NCBI GenBank assembly: GCA_046758845.1 | Contig: JBHIBA010000060.1 | Span: 1-18,973 of the forward strand | From: JBHIBA01 sp046758845 | GTDB lineage: Bacteria; UBA8248; JACPRG01; G963555815 | DNA: 18,973 nucleotides | Reading direction: 5' to 3' | Notes under the pieces: model-generated | What the model was told of the DNA's origin: nothing | The model's database searches: none | What the model saw: the letters and a program-made list of their open reading frames with translations, nothing else | Shown here: one piece after another, positions 1 through 6,852 of the stretch | How positions within the stretch are numbered: position 1 is the first letter of the stretch | Layout of the letters: each line of letters opens with the position of its first letter | Made by a program: the position numbers and the translations under genes

Positions 1-92
1 AAAAAGCGCCCCCCACGACCAAGCCGGCATGCAGTGCCCAAAAAGCGCCCCCCGCAGAAAAAAAAAGCCAGTCATTCACAGAACGCTGAGCA
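1..92 (-). repeat. Dispersed repeat, copy C (window start)
   Basis: The 30 bases at 32-61 (CAGTGCCCAAAAAGCG, then a C run, GCAG and A's) match 18913-18942 with about three differences. Weaker similarity continues for about 30 more bases on the 3' side, about two thirds identical by eye. The segment AAAAAGCGCCCCCC occurs twice inside this copy, at 1-14 and 40-53, giving a 39-base local period. The orientation matches copy B at the window end and is opposite to copy A at 18470-18515. I see no protein-coding logic here. It looks like a dispersed intergenic repeat, possibly the reason an assembly would break here. Confidence 0.6.
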
Positions 93-113
93 AGATGCCA
101 GCCCTACCTGGAG

Positions 114-266
114 ATGGAAGCGCTCAGTGCGAAAGTATCCCTCATGCCTCGTCCCGTCAAAATCGTGGCATTCCCAGTCCTGGATGTCAATTCGGCCCGT
201 GTCATCGAGGAAATCGTGCCTTATATAAACTCTCGCTTCGTGCGTTCAAAAGGATTCTTCCCGTGA
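114..266 (+). CDS. Possible small ORF, 50 codons, overlapping the methyltransferase start
   Basis: This frame is open from 90 to a TGA at 264-266, with ATG codons at 114 and 144. From 144 it reads MPRPVKIVAFPVLDVNSARV and then a short acidic/aliphatic stretch ending SKGFFP. That composition is much more protein-like than the frame extending the methyltransferase upstream, which is rich in Ser, Cys, His and Arg. Its stop overlaps the GTG start of the next gene (GTGA), a usual sign of translational coupling. Against it, third positions are only a little over half G/C, lower than the neighbours, and neither ATG has a good Shine-Dalgarno. It could be a small gene, a coupling leader peptide, or the 3' remnant of a gene cut by the adjacent repeat. 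I do not recognise the family. Confidence 0.25.
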   Translation: MEALSAKVSLMPRPVKIVAFPVLDVNSARVIEEIVPYINSRFVRSKGFFP

Positions 267-1609
267 CTGAATCGGGCTCGCCCGGGACGCTTGAGCTGGA
301 AATTGACTCCCTCGCGTATGAGGGCTGGGGGGTCGGCCGGGCCGGCGGGCGGGTGGTCTTCGTTCCCGGGACCTGTCCGGGGGACCGGGTCGAAATCCAA
401 GTAGAGAAAGACCGCGGGTCGTATCTTTTTGGACGCGTGGCTCGGATTCTCCACGAGGGTCCGGGAAGGAGACCCCCGCTCTGCCCAGTTGCGGATGAGT
501 GCGGCGGCTGCCAGTGGCAACACCTCGAAGAGAAAGTCCAGCGTGAACATAAGCTCGCCGTCTTCTGTGACCTGCTTCGCCGGATCGGGGGGATCGAACC
601 CCCCGCCGTCCAAATCGTTCCCCCGAGGGGGGGAAGCTTCGGCTACCGGACGCGCGTGCGGATCCTCGTCCAGCCGGAGGGTCCGGCCTTCCGGCGCGGG
701 GGAAGCCGCGAGGCCGTTCTGGTCGCGGGGTGTCCGGTCGCGGCCCCGCCTCTGCACGAGCTTCTGAAGTCCTGGGCCGAGAGGCCCCCGGCCTGGTTCG
801 CCTCGGGGGACTTTCGGGAAGCGGAAGTGACCTGGTTGCCCCCGGCGGGCGCGTTTCAGGTCAACTTGCTGACCGGCCGCGGACGAAAGGGGCGCAAATC
901 GATCCCCGACGCGGAACGGGAGGCGGAAAACATCTTCTACTCGGTGAACAACCGCTGGCCGGGGGAGAAACTTCCGCGTGGATTCAGCGATCCCGCCGCC
1001 TGGACTTACGTCATTCCCGGGAAGGTTCTGGGAAAGGAGGCGGGTCTTCACATGACGGTCGGCCCCGGCGAGTTTCTTCAGCCGAATGAGGCGGAGAACG
1101 CCGCCCTCGTGCGATCGGTGTTGGACCTCAGCCAACCTTGCCCGGGCGGGCGCGCCTTGGACCTGTTCTGCGGCGCGGGAAACTTCACCCTCTCGCTGGC
1201 CGTCCGAGGGATGCAGACGCTGGGCGTCGATTCTTCCGCCGGGGCCATCCGCCGGGCTCAGTTCAATGCCAGGCGCAACGCCGTGAGCGGTTGTGAGTTC
1301 CGGGCCTCCGGCGTGGAGAAAGCCCTCGGCGAAATTCGTCGAGAGTGGGGGCGGTTTGACCTCATCCTGCTCGATCCCCCCCGGACGGGCTGCAAGATGA
1401 TCCTGGGGGAGGTGGCCGAGATGCGCCCGGGGAAGATCGTCTACGTGTCCTGCAACCCCGCCACCCTGGCCCGCGATTTGAAGGCCCTGGCTCAGAGAGG
1501 ATACCGCCTGGCCGAATCCCGTCTCGTGGACCTCTTTCCCCAGACCTACCACATCGAGTCCGTAAACCTTCTCCTTGCCGGGGAAGAATGCGGCCCAGCC
1601 ATCGGTTAG
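263..1609 (+). CDS. rlmD: 23S rRNA (uracil-5-)-methyltransferase, RlmD/RumA type
   Basis: The predicted enzyme uses S-adenosylmethionine to methylate C5 of a uridine in RNA, by family most likely 23S rRNA. The GTG at 263 is chosen because AAAAGGA lies 8 bases upstream and the N-terminal TRAM domain begins just after it; the frame is open further upstream but does not look coding. In the 448-residue product, residues about 8-65 form the TRAM domain. Cys74, Cys80 and Cys83 (CPVADECGGC) plus Cys157 fit the [4Fe-4S] ligands. The SAM-binding motif LDLFCGAGNF is at 299-308, LDPPRTGC at 370-377, and VSCNP at 395-399 supplies the catalytic nucleophile Cys397. Glu432 in the C-terminal HIES fits the general base. 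All key residues are present and length is normal. RlmC, TrmA and RlmCD are paralogues, so the exact target uridine is an inference. Confidence 0.9.
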   Translation: MTESGSPGTLELEIDSLAYEGWGVGRAGGRVVFVPGTCPGDRVEIQVEKDRGSYLFGRVARILHEGPGRRPPLCPVADECGGCQWQHLEEKVQREHKLAVFCDLLRRIGGIEPPAVQIVPPRGGSFGYRTRVRILVQPEGPAFRRGGSREAVLVAGCPVAAPPLHELLKSWAERPPAWFASGDFREAEVTWLPPAGAFQVNLLTGRGRKGRKSIPDAEREAENIFYSVNNRWPGEKLPRGFSDPAAWTYVIPGKVLGKEAGLHMTVGPGEFLQPNEAENAALVRSVLDLSQPCPGGRALDLFCGAGNFTLSLAVRGMQTLGVDSSAGAIRRAQFNARRNAVSGCEFRASGVEKALGEIRREWGRFDLILLDPPRTGCKMILGEVAEMRPGKIVYVSCNPATLARDLKALAQRGYRLAESRLVDLFPQTYHIESVNLLLAGEECGPAIG

Positions 1610-1650
1610 GTAAAATTGGGACTTGTTGCCCGCAGTGGCCTTCTCTAAAC

Positions 1651-1674
1651 TCTCGGGGGTTCGGTAGCCCGAGA
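1651..1674 (+). other. 7-bp hairpin in the leader of the Memo-like gene
   Basis: TCTCGGG (1651-1657) and CCCGAGA (1668-1674) are perfect inverted repeats around a 10-base loop. The stem covers the first possible ATG (1674) and lies just before the Shine-Dalgarno-like GGGAG at 1676-1680. It could mark the 3' end of the methyltransferase transcript or affect translation initiation of the next gene, but no U-tract directly follows the stem, so a terminator is not convincing. Confidence 0.4.
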
Positions 1675-1685
1675 TGGGAGCTTTT

Positions 1686-2909
1686 ATGTCCGCGTTGCCT
1701 CCTCTGCGAGCGGTCGAAGCGTTTCCGGTCCGCCAGAACGGCGCGACGGGGATCTGCCTGCGAGACCCCCTCCGATACACCGAGGCCGTTCTGTTCATCC
1801 CCATGGGCCTGATTCCTTTGCTCCAGTTGATAGACGGCACGCGGGACCTTGGGGACATTCAGGCGGAAGTCACGCGCCGATTCGCGACCCTCCTCCCTTC
1901 GGAGGAGATCCAAGGCGTCATCGACACGTTGGACCGGGCTTACTATCTGGACTCAGAGCGTTTTGCCGCTCACAAAGAAAGTGTTGACCGCCGCTTCCTG
2001 GATTCTCCGGTTCGCGCCCCTTACTTGGCGGGACAGGCTTATCCGGAATCCCCGGAAGAACTGGTCCGGATGATCGATGGCCTCTTTCTCCACCCGGAAG
2101 GTCCAGGCGAGCCCGACCCCGAAGCCCGGCACGAGACGCCCGCGGGAGCGATCATCCCCCATATCGATTTTGCGAGGGGAGGACCGGCGTACGCCCACGC
2201 CTATCGCTCACTGGTCGAATCCGAGCCGGCCGACGTCTACGTCGTCCTGGGCACGGCCCACATGGGAGCCGAACGGGTCTTCGCGCTGACGCGCAAGGAC
2301 TTCGCAACCCCGCTGGGGACGATTCCGGCCGACCGGGAGTTCATCGACGAATTGGTGAAGGAAGCCGGCGAGGATTGTTTCATGGACGAGCTGAGCCACC
2401 GGGCGGAACACTCCATCGAATTTCAGGCCGTTTTTCTCCGCCACCTCCTCGGACGCAATCACCCCATCTCCCTGGTTCCCGTCCTGTGCGGCTCCATGCA
2501 GGAATTCATCCTGGCAGGGGGCTCCCCAATGGAAGACCCGCGAGTGAGCGGATTCGTTGAGGGGCTGAAGAAGACCCTGGCCAGGGAGAAAAGGAAGGTC
2601 TGCGTCATCGCCAGCGTGGACCTGGCGCACGTCGGCCCTCGGTTTGGACACCCGGACCCGGTGGACGCCGCCAGGCTTACCGTCACGCAACAGAAGGACC
2701 GTGAGATGCTCGAACGGGTCCAGAACAAAGACCCGGAGGCCTTCTTCGGGTTCGTCCGAGACGAGCAGGATCAACGAAACATCTGCGGCCTTACGCCCAT
2801 CTACACCCTCCTGCACGCCCTGGATTGTCGGGAAGTGAGTCTTCTCCTGTACGGTATCTCTCCGGACCCTCAGGGCACGGTGACCTTCGCCAGCCTTCTG
2901 GTTCGTTGA
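1686..2909 (+). CDS. AmmeMemoRadiSam system protein B (Memo family), N-terminal winged-helix-like extension
   Basis: This 407-residue protein belongs to the Memo family, the B component of the AmmeMemoRadiSam set; its biochemical role in bacteria is unsettled. The Memo core starts around residue 111 (YLAGQAYP). Metal-site residues known from human MEMO1 are recognisable: His159 in PHID, His192 in GTAH, Asp312 in SVDLAH and Cys367 in CGLTPI; SHRAEHSIEFQ is also conserved. Residues about 25-95 are extra to the minimal family and read like a PqqD-type winged helix, with an LLxLIDGTRxLxDIQ pattern followed by a predicted helix. Start 1686 is preferred because GGGAG sits 5 bases upstream; the alternative ATG at 1674 lies in a hairpin stem. 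The usual partners, AMMECR1 and the radical SAM protein, are not in the window, so it appears solitary. Family assignment is firm; function is not. Confidence 0.87.
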   Translation: MSALPPLRAVEAFPVRQNGATGICLRDPLRYTEAVLFIPMGLIPLLQLIDGTRDLGDIQAEVTRRFATLLPSEEIQGVIDTLDRAYYLDSERFAAHKESVDRRFLDSPVRAPYLAGQAYPESPEELVRMIDGLFLHPEGPGEPDPEARHETPAGAIIPHIDFARGGPAYAHAYRSLVESEPADVYVVLGTAHMGAERVFALTRKDFATPLGTIPADREFIDELVKEAGEDCFMDELSHRAEHSIEFQAVFLRHLLGRNHPISLVPVLCGSMQEFILAGGSPMEDPRVSGFVEGLKKTLAREKRKVCVIASVDLAHVGPRFGHPDPVDAARLTVTQQKDREMLERVQNKDPEAFFGFVRDEQDQRNICGLTPIYTLLHALDCREVSLLLYGISPDPQGTVTFASLLVR

Positions 2910-3285
2910 GGGGGCCCTCCCGTTCGGGTGCAGGCCGGCGCTCGTTCGCCGTTGATGCTTCCAAAAGCACCCTTTCCCATGTTTGCCGTCCCAGAGCCCT
3001 TTCCCGGGTGGTTCCGGATTTCTTCTAAGGCAGAGGCCCGTATCGAAGCCCTGAAAGCCGAAGAGGCCATGAAGAGGGGGGAAATCCTGATTTTTAGGGG
3101 TTCCCGCCAGGGGAAGAAAGTCGGTGTCCGTGACGTTTTATCCAGTGATGAGATGTGAGCAAGACAGAATTAAAGAATTTCCGAAAGAATTTGGCATATA
3201 ATGACTGAGTGCGCGGCTTTTGAGCTCCCGCCGGTCTTCTCAAATCACCGGCCACGGCGGAAGCGCTGGCTTTTGGAGAAGCTAA
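2910..3285. other. 376-base gap: no convincing gene, operon leader
   Basis: A 76-codon frame (GTG 2928, or ATG 2955 or 2979, to 3158) is open here and ends in a Lys/Glu-rich stretch. No start has a ribosome-binding site, and third positions are clearly less G/C-biased than in the neighbouring genes, so I do not annotate it as a gene. The 3' part, about 3160-3205, is unusually AT-rich for this window and contains a promoter candidate. The last bases hold GGAG at 3275-3278, seven bases before the next ATG. Confidence 0.5.
3174..3202 (+). promoter_or_regulatory. Candidate sigma-70-type promoter of the MoxR/vWA operon
   Basis: A perfect -10 hexamer TATAAT lies at 3197-3202 inside a short AT-rich island, 84 bases upstream of the ATG at 3286. 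No good TTGACA is present at the optimal distance; the bases around 3174-3179 are AT-rich but unlike consensus. It is the best promoter candidate ahead of the long gene run that begins at 3286. The assignment rests on the -10 match, the local composition and the position only. Confidence 0.45.
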
Positions 3286-6200
3286 ATGACGGGAAAGAGG
3301 ACACCATCCAGACCTTCGCCCCTCGATAGCATCCGCCTCTTTCTGCGTTCGGCCGAGGTCCGATTGCGCATGTGGGGGTTGCTGGAGATGGCCCTGTGGG
3401 TTGCGACCGTGGGCTGTGTGGTCGTGCTCCTGGGGATCGGGGCCCGCGCGATCCGGGAGTTCTGGCCGTTCTCTCCCCCCGTTTATGCGGGATTGGCCGC
3501 CGCGCTGGGGATCTGGGCCCTCGCTATGTTGATCTGGAAAGGGGTTCGCAGGATCCCTGCCGACCGGGTGGCCTTCCTCATCGAGCAGCGCCATCCGGAG
3601 TTCAAGAACGCCTTGATCAGCTCGGTTCAGCTGACTTCACAGCCTGTGAGGGAAGGTCTCCCCTCTGCCGTCTCGCACTCCTTGCTCGGCGCTCTCCTGA
3701 AACGGACGGCGGATGCCATCGGGCCCGTCGACCCCAGCGACGCGATCGATCGTTCCCGTCTATGGTGGCCGCTTCGGGCGGCGGGAGTGAGCGCCGCGCT
3801 TACGCTCATCGTCGGGTTGATCGGTCCGGGCGCCCTGGCGGGCTCCTGGGACCTTTTGCTTCACCCCATTGAGCGAATGCCGCTGCGGGCGATCCTCATC
3901 CAGACGAAGCCCCTTTCGGGAAAGATTCTCCTGGGCCAGCCGGTCAAACTCCAAGCGGTCACGTCTGGAAGGCGCGTCAAGAAGCTGTGGGTGGAGATCC
4001 GGCCCGAGGAGGCCGAGGCGCGGGTGGTGGAATTGACGCCGGAAGGGGAGGGCCCGAAAGGAGAAAAACTCTTCAGCCACGCCACAGGACCGGTGAGGGC
4101 CTCTTTCTCTTACCGCGCATTCATGGGGAGCGATTCCTCTGAGACCCAGCGACTCGAGGCCGTCCCTCCGCCCGCCGTTGGGGAGATCGAGATCGGTTAC
4201 ACCTATCCGTACTACGCCGGGCTCAAGCGGGAAGTCCGGAAAGGGAGCGGATACGTCCGGGCCCTGAAAGGGACGGAGGTCGCCCTTTCGTTGCAGACCA
4301 ATAAACCTTTGGGATCCGGTCGCCTCGCTTTTCAGTCCGGCGTCGAGGTCCCGCTGGATCTCTCTGACCCGCAGAGGCCCCGAGGCCGTTTTATTCTGAT
4401 GGACAAAGACGCCTACCGGATCCTCCTGCGGGACCGCTGGGGGTTTGAGAACCCGGCTCCGGTGCGATATTCCGTGGACGTTGTGCCGGACCAGCCCCCG
4501 GCCGTCGAGCTCCTTCAACCGCAGGGAGAGCTGACGGTCAACGGCGGGGAGACGCTGACCGTCGGTTACCAAGCGCGGGACGATTTTGGTCTGAATGACG
4601 TTCGCCTGGTCGCCGAGGTCTCGGGCGCGGGCCGCCGCGAATTCAGGGTCGCCAAGCTCGACGGCGCCAAGCGGTGGGACAGCGGCCGATACGACTGGGA
4701 CTTGGGGGACCTTCGGCTGCAGCCGGGGGCCGTCGTCCGCGCCCGGCTCGTGGTGCGGGACAACGACGCCATATCGGGTCCGAAAGAGGGCGTCTCCAAG
4801 ACAATCCGGATCCGCGTCCGAAACCCCGAGGAGGAACACAAGCGGGTCAAGAACTTGCAGAAGGACGTCTCCGACCGTTTGCTGGATCTTCTGGCGGACC
4901 AGTTGGATCTGGAGGCCGACGCCTCCGAGAAGGTGGGAGAGTCGCCCGACGGGTTGCCTCTGGAGAAGACAGGGAAAGACGCCCGAGCATCCCGCGAACG
5001 CGGTCAGCCGGCCCAGGAGACTCCCCGGTATACCCGTGAGGACGCGGACGCCCTTCGCCAGAGCGCCTTACAGGTGGAGGAGAAGGTCCGCGAGCTCATT
5101 TCGCAGATCGACCGGGCGTTGAGCCGCGTCGCCCGAGACCGCAGGAGCGGGTACGACTCCTTCGCCGACCTGAACGCCCTGCGCAGCAACCTCTCCTATT
5201 TACAAAGGGAAATGATGCCTCAGGCGAGGCGGCCGCTGGAGAGCTGGCTTGAGGCGCAGGACCAGGAGCCGGGTTCTTCAAACCCGGAATCTCTCCCGGG
5301 CGCGCCTCCAAACCCTCGAGGGACTCAGTCGAAGGACTCAGAATTCCGGGCCCATGCCCGTTTCCAAAAGTCCCAGAAGGAGGTCACCCGCGAGCTGGAG
5401 AGGATGGCCGTCTTTTCGGACGACATCGGCAAGCGCGGCCAGCTCCGAGACCTGGCCAACCTGGGGCGGCGGCTGGCTAACGCGCAAAACCGCCTGCTCG
5501 ACGCCTTTGACCGGGCCAAGCAAGGGGACAAGGCGGGCCAGCAGGCGCTCCGGGAGGCCCTGGCAAAGCTCCGGGACCTCCTGAACAAGCTGGCCCAGGG
5601 ACTTCGAAACCTTCCCGTTCAGCTTCCGGAAGAGTTCCTGAACATGCCCACGAGCCGGATGCTCCAGATGGATGACCTCTCCAAAAAGCTCCAGGAAATT
5701 CAGCGGAGGCTTGAGGCCGGAGACCTGGAAGGGGCGAGGAAGCTGACCGAGGAGCTGGTGAAGTCCCTTTCCCAGATGATAGCCGCCCTCTCGGGGGCGT
5801 TCCAGCAGGCCATGAACCAGGGCTCGAACCAGTTCGCCAATTCGGCCCAGCGCCAACAAAGTATCCTGCAGCAGCTATTAAACCGGCAACGCGCCCTTCT
5901 GGAGGCGACCCGGAAGATCGAAGAACCCATGAAATCCGAGTTCCGAGAACGACAGGCGGAGGCATACCGCAGGGCCGAAGAGATGGGTCGAGACGCGCTC
6001 TCCCGCCTGCGGGGACTGGCGCAGGAGTTCCCCAATCCTACGGTGATTCCGCGGCTCCTCGAAGAGGATGCGAATTCCCTTGAGCGCTCTATCGCCCAAA
6101 GGAGCGTCCCCCAGGCGGAAAAAGAGGCCGCCGGGCTTCGGGGCCTGTCACGGGAGCTGGCGGAAATCCTCTCCGAGCAGAGCGAAGGGGGAGAGGAAGC

Positions 6201-6852
6201 TGACAAGGACGCATCGTTGGCTTACGGGAAGCTGGCCGAGGACTTCGCCGGACTCGCCTCCGCCTTGAAGTCTCTGCCCAACGACCCAAGGATCGTCCTG
6301 ACCCCGGCGCAGCGCAGCCGGCTCGCGGAATTGAAGAAGGAACAGAAAGAGGTGGAAGGAAAGACCGTCGAGGTCCGAAAGCGCGTGGAGCGAATCATGC
6401 GGCTGGTGCCTTTCCTCAGCCCTGAGATCGCAAAGAACCTCCGGGAGGCCGGGGATGCGATGGGCCAGGCCACCGGAGAGCTCGGCGAGCAGCGCGCCGA
6501 CCGGGCGGTTCCTCACCAAAGGGACGCCATCTATTGGCTGAGCCGTGCGGGGAGCAACATGAGAAACGCCATGCAGCAGATGGCGCGGCGCGGACGCTTC
6601 GGCGGGGCTTCCGCGCCGAGCGTCGTCCAGCCCGGCGGCGTGCCCTCCCTGGCGCTTCAATGGAGGCCCGACGTGGGAGAAGAGGAGGGCGGCCGGATTG
6701 GGGCCAGCACGCGGGACTTCCGCCTCCCCGGCAAGGACGCGTATAAGGTGCCCAAGGTCTACCGCGAAGAAGTCGTCGAAGCCCTCAAGGGAAAATATCC
6801 CCCAGAATACCGGGAGCAGATCGAACAATACTTCAAAAACCTCGTCGAGTGA
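3286..6852 (+). CDS. DUF4175-type membrane and coiled-coil protein, 1188 residues
   Basis: This is the first gene of the operon, with GGAG seven bases before the ATG. Three hydrophobic segments are visible near the N-terminus (about 31-53, 65-84 and 162-182). They are followed by a beta-rich region to about residue 510 that contains the DDFGL motif (432-436) typical of DUF4175-like proteins. Residues about 516-1085 are Arg/Glu/Gln/Leu-rich and predicted mostly helical or coiled coil, with low-complexity Pro/Ser/Gly patches near 540-575 and 650-690. The C-terminal 44 residues (1145-1188) form a distinct charged tail with KVPKVYREEV and YPPEYREQIEQYF. If the N-terminus is cytoplasmic, everything after residue 182 would be periplasmic. 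The biochemical role is unknown; its size and helical content suggest a scaffold for the downstream MoxR/vWA proteins, which is inference. It is longer than the usual alphaproteobacterial DUF4175 proteins. Confidence 0.75.
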   Translation: MTGKRTPSRPSPLDSIRLFLRSAEVRLRMWGLLEMALWVATVGCVVVLLGIGARAIREFWPFSPPVYAGLAAALGIWALAMLIWKGVRRIPADRVAFLIEQRHPEFKNALISSVQLTSQPVREGLPSAVSHSLLGALLKRTADAIGPVDPSDAIDRSRLWWPLRAAGVSAALTLIVGLIGPGALAGSWDLLLHPIERMPLRAILIQTKPLSGKILLGQPVKLQAVTSGRRVKKLWVEIRPEEAEARVVELTPEGEGPKGEKLFSHATGPVRASFSYRAFMGSDSSETQRLEAVPPPAVGEIEIGYTYPYYAGLKREVRKGSGYVRALKGTEVALSLQTNKPLGSGRLAFQSGVEVPLDLSDPQRPRGRFILMDKDAYRILLRDRWGFENPAPVRYSVDVVPDQPPAVELLQPQGELTVNGGETLTVGYQARDDFGLNDVRLVAEVSGAGRREFRVAKLDGAKRWDSGRYDWDLGDLRLQPGAVVRARLVVRDNDAISGPKEGVSKTIRIRVRNPEEEHKRVKNLQKDVSDRLLDLLADQLDLEADASEKVGESPDGLPLEKTGKDARASRERGQPAQETPRYTREDADALRQSALQVEEKVRELISQIDRALSRVARDRRSGYDSFADLNALRSNLSYLQREMMPQARRPLESWLEAQDQEPGSSNPESLPGAPPNPRGTQSKDSEFRAHARFQKSQKEVTRELERMAVFSDDIGKRGQLRDLANLGRRLANAQNRLLDAFDRAKQGDKAGQQALREALAKLRDLLNKLAQGLRNLPVQLPEEFLNMPTSRMLQMDDLSKKLQEIQRRLEAGDLEGARKLTEELVKSLSQMIAALSGAFQQAMNQGSNQFANSAQRQQSILQQLLNRQRALLEATRKIEEPMKSEFRERQAEAYRRAEEMGRDALSRLRGLAQEFPNPTVIPRLLEEDANSLERSIAQRSVPQAEKEAAGLRGLSRELAEILSEQSEGGEEADKDASLAYGKLAEDFAGLASALKSLPNDPRIVLTPAQRSRLAELKKEQKEVEGKTVEVRKRVERIMRLVPFLSPEIAKNLREAGDAMGQATGELGEQRADRAVPHQRDAIYWLSRAGSNMRNAMQQMARRGRFGGASAPSVVQPGGVPSLALQWRPDVGEEEGGRIGASTRDFRLPGKDAYKVPKVYREEVVEALKGKYPPEYREQIEQYFKNLVE

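Noticed and set aside
29..262. Upstream extension of the methyltransferase reading frame
   Set aside because: The extension is rich in Ser, Cys, His and Arg, runs through a repeat copy and lacks family similarity. A GTG at 263 with AAAAGGA eight bases upstream begins directly before the TRAM domain.
221..1858. Long minus-strand open frame opposite the methyltransferase
   Set aside because: It is a shadow of a G+C-rich gene. Its translation is Arg/Pro/Gly-rich without domains, while the + strand has complete family motifs.
2928..3158. 76-codon open frame in the gap before the operon
   Set aside because: None of the GTG/ATG starts has a ribosome-binding site, third-position G/C is low for this window, and no family is recognisable. 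It is described in the gap entry instead.
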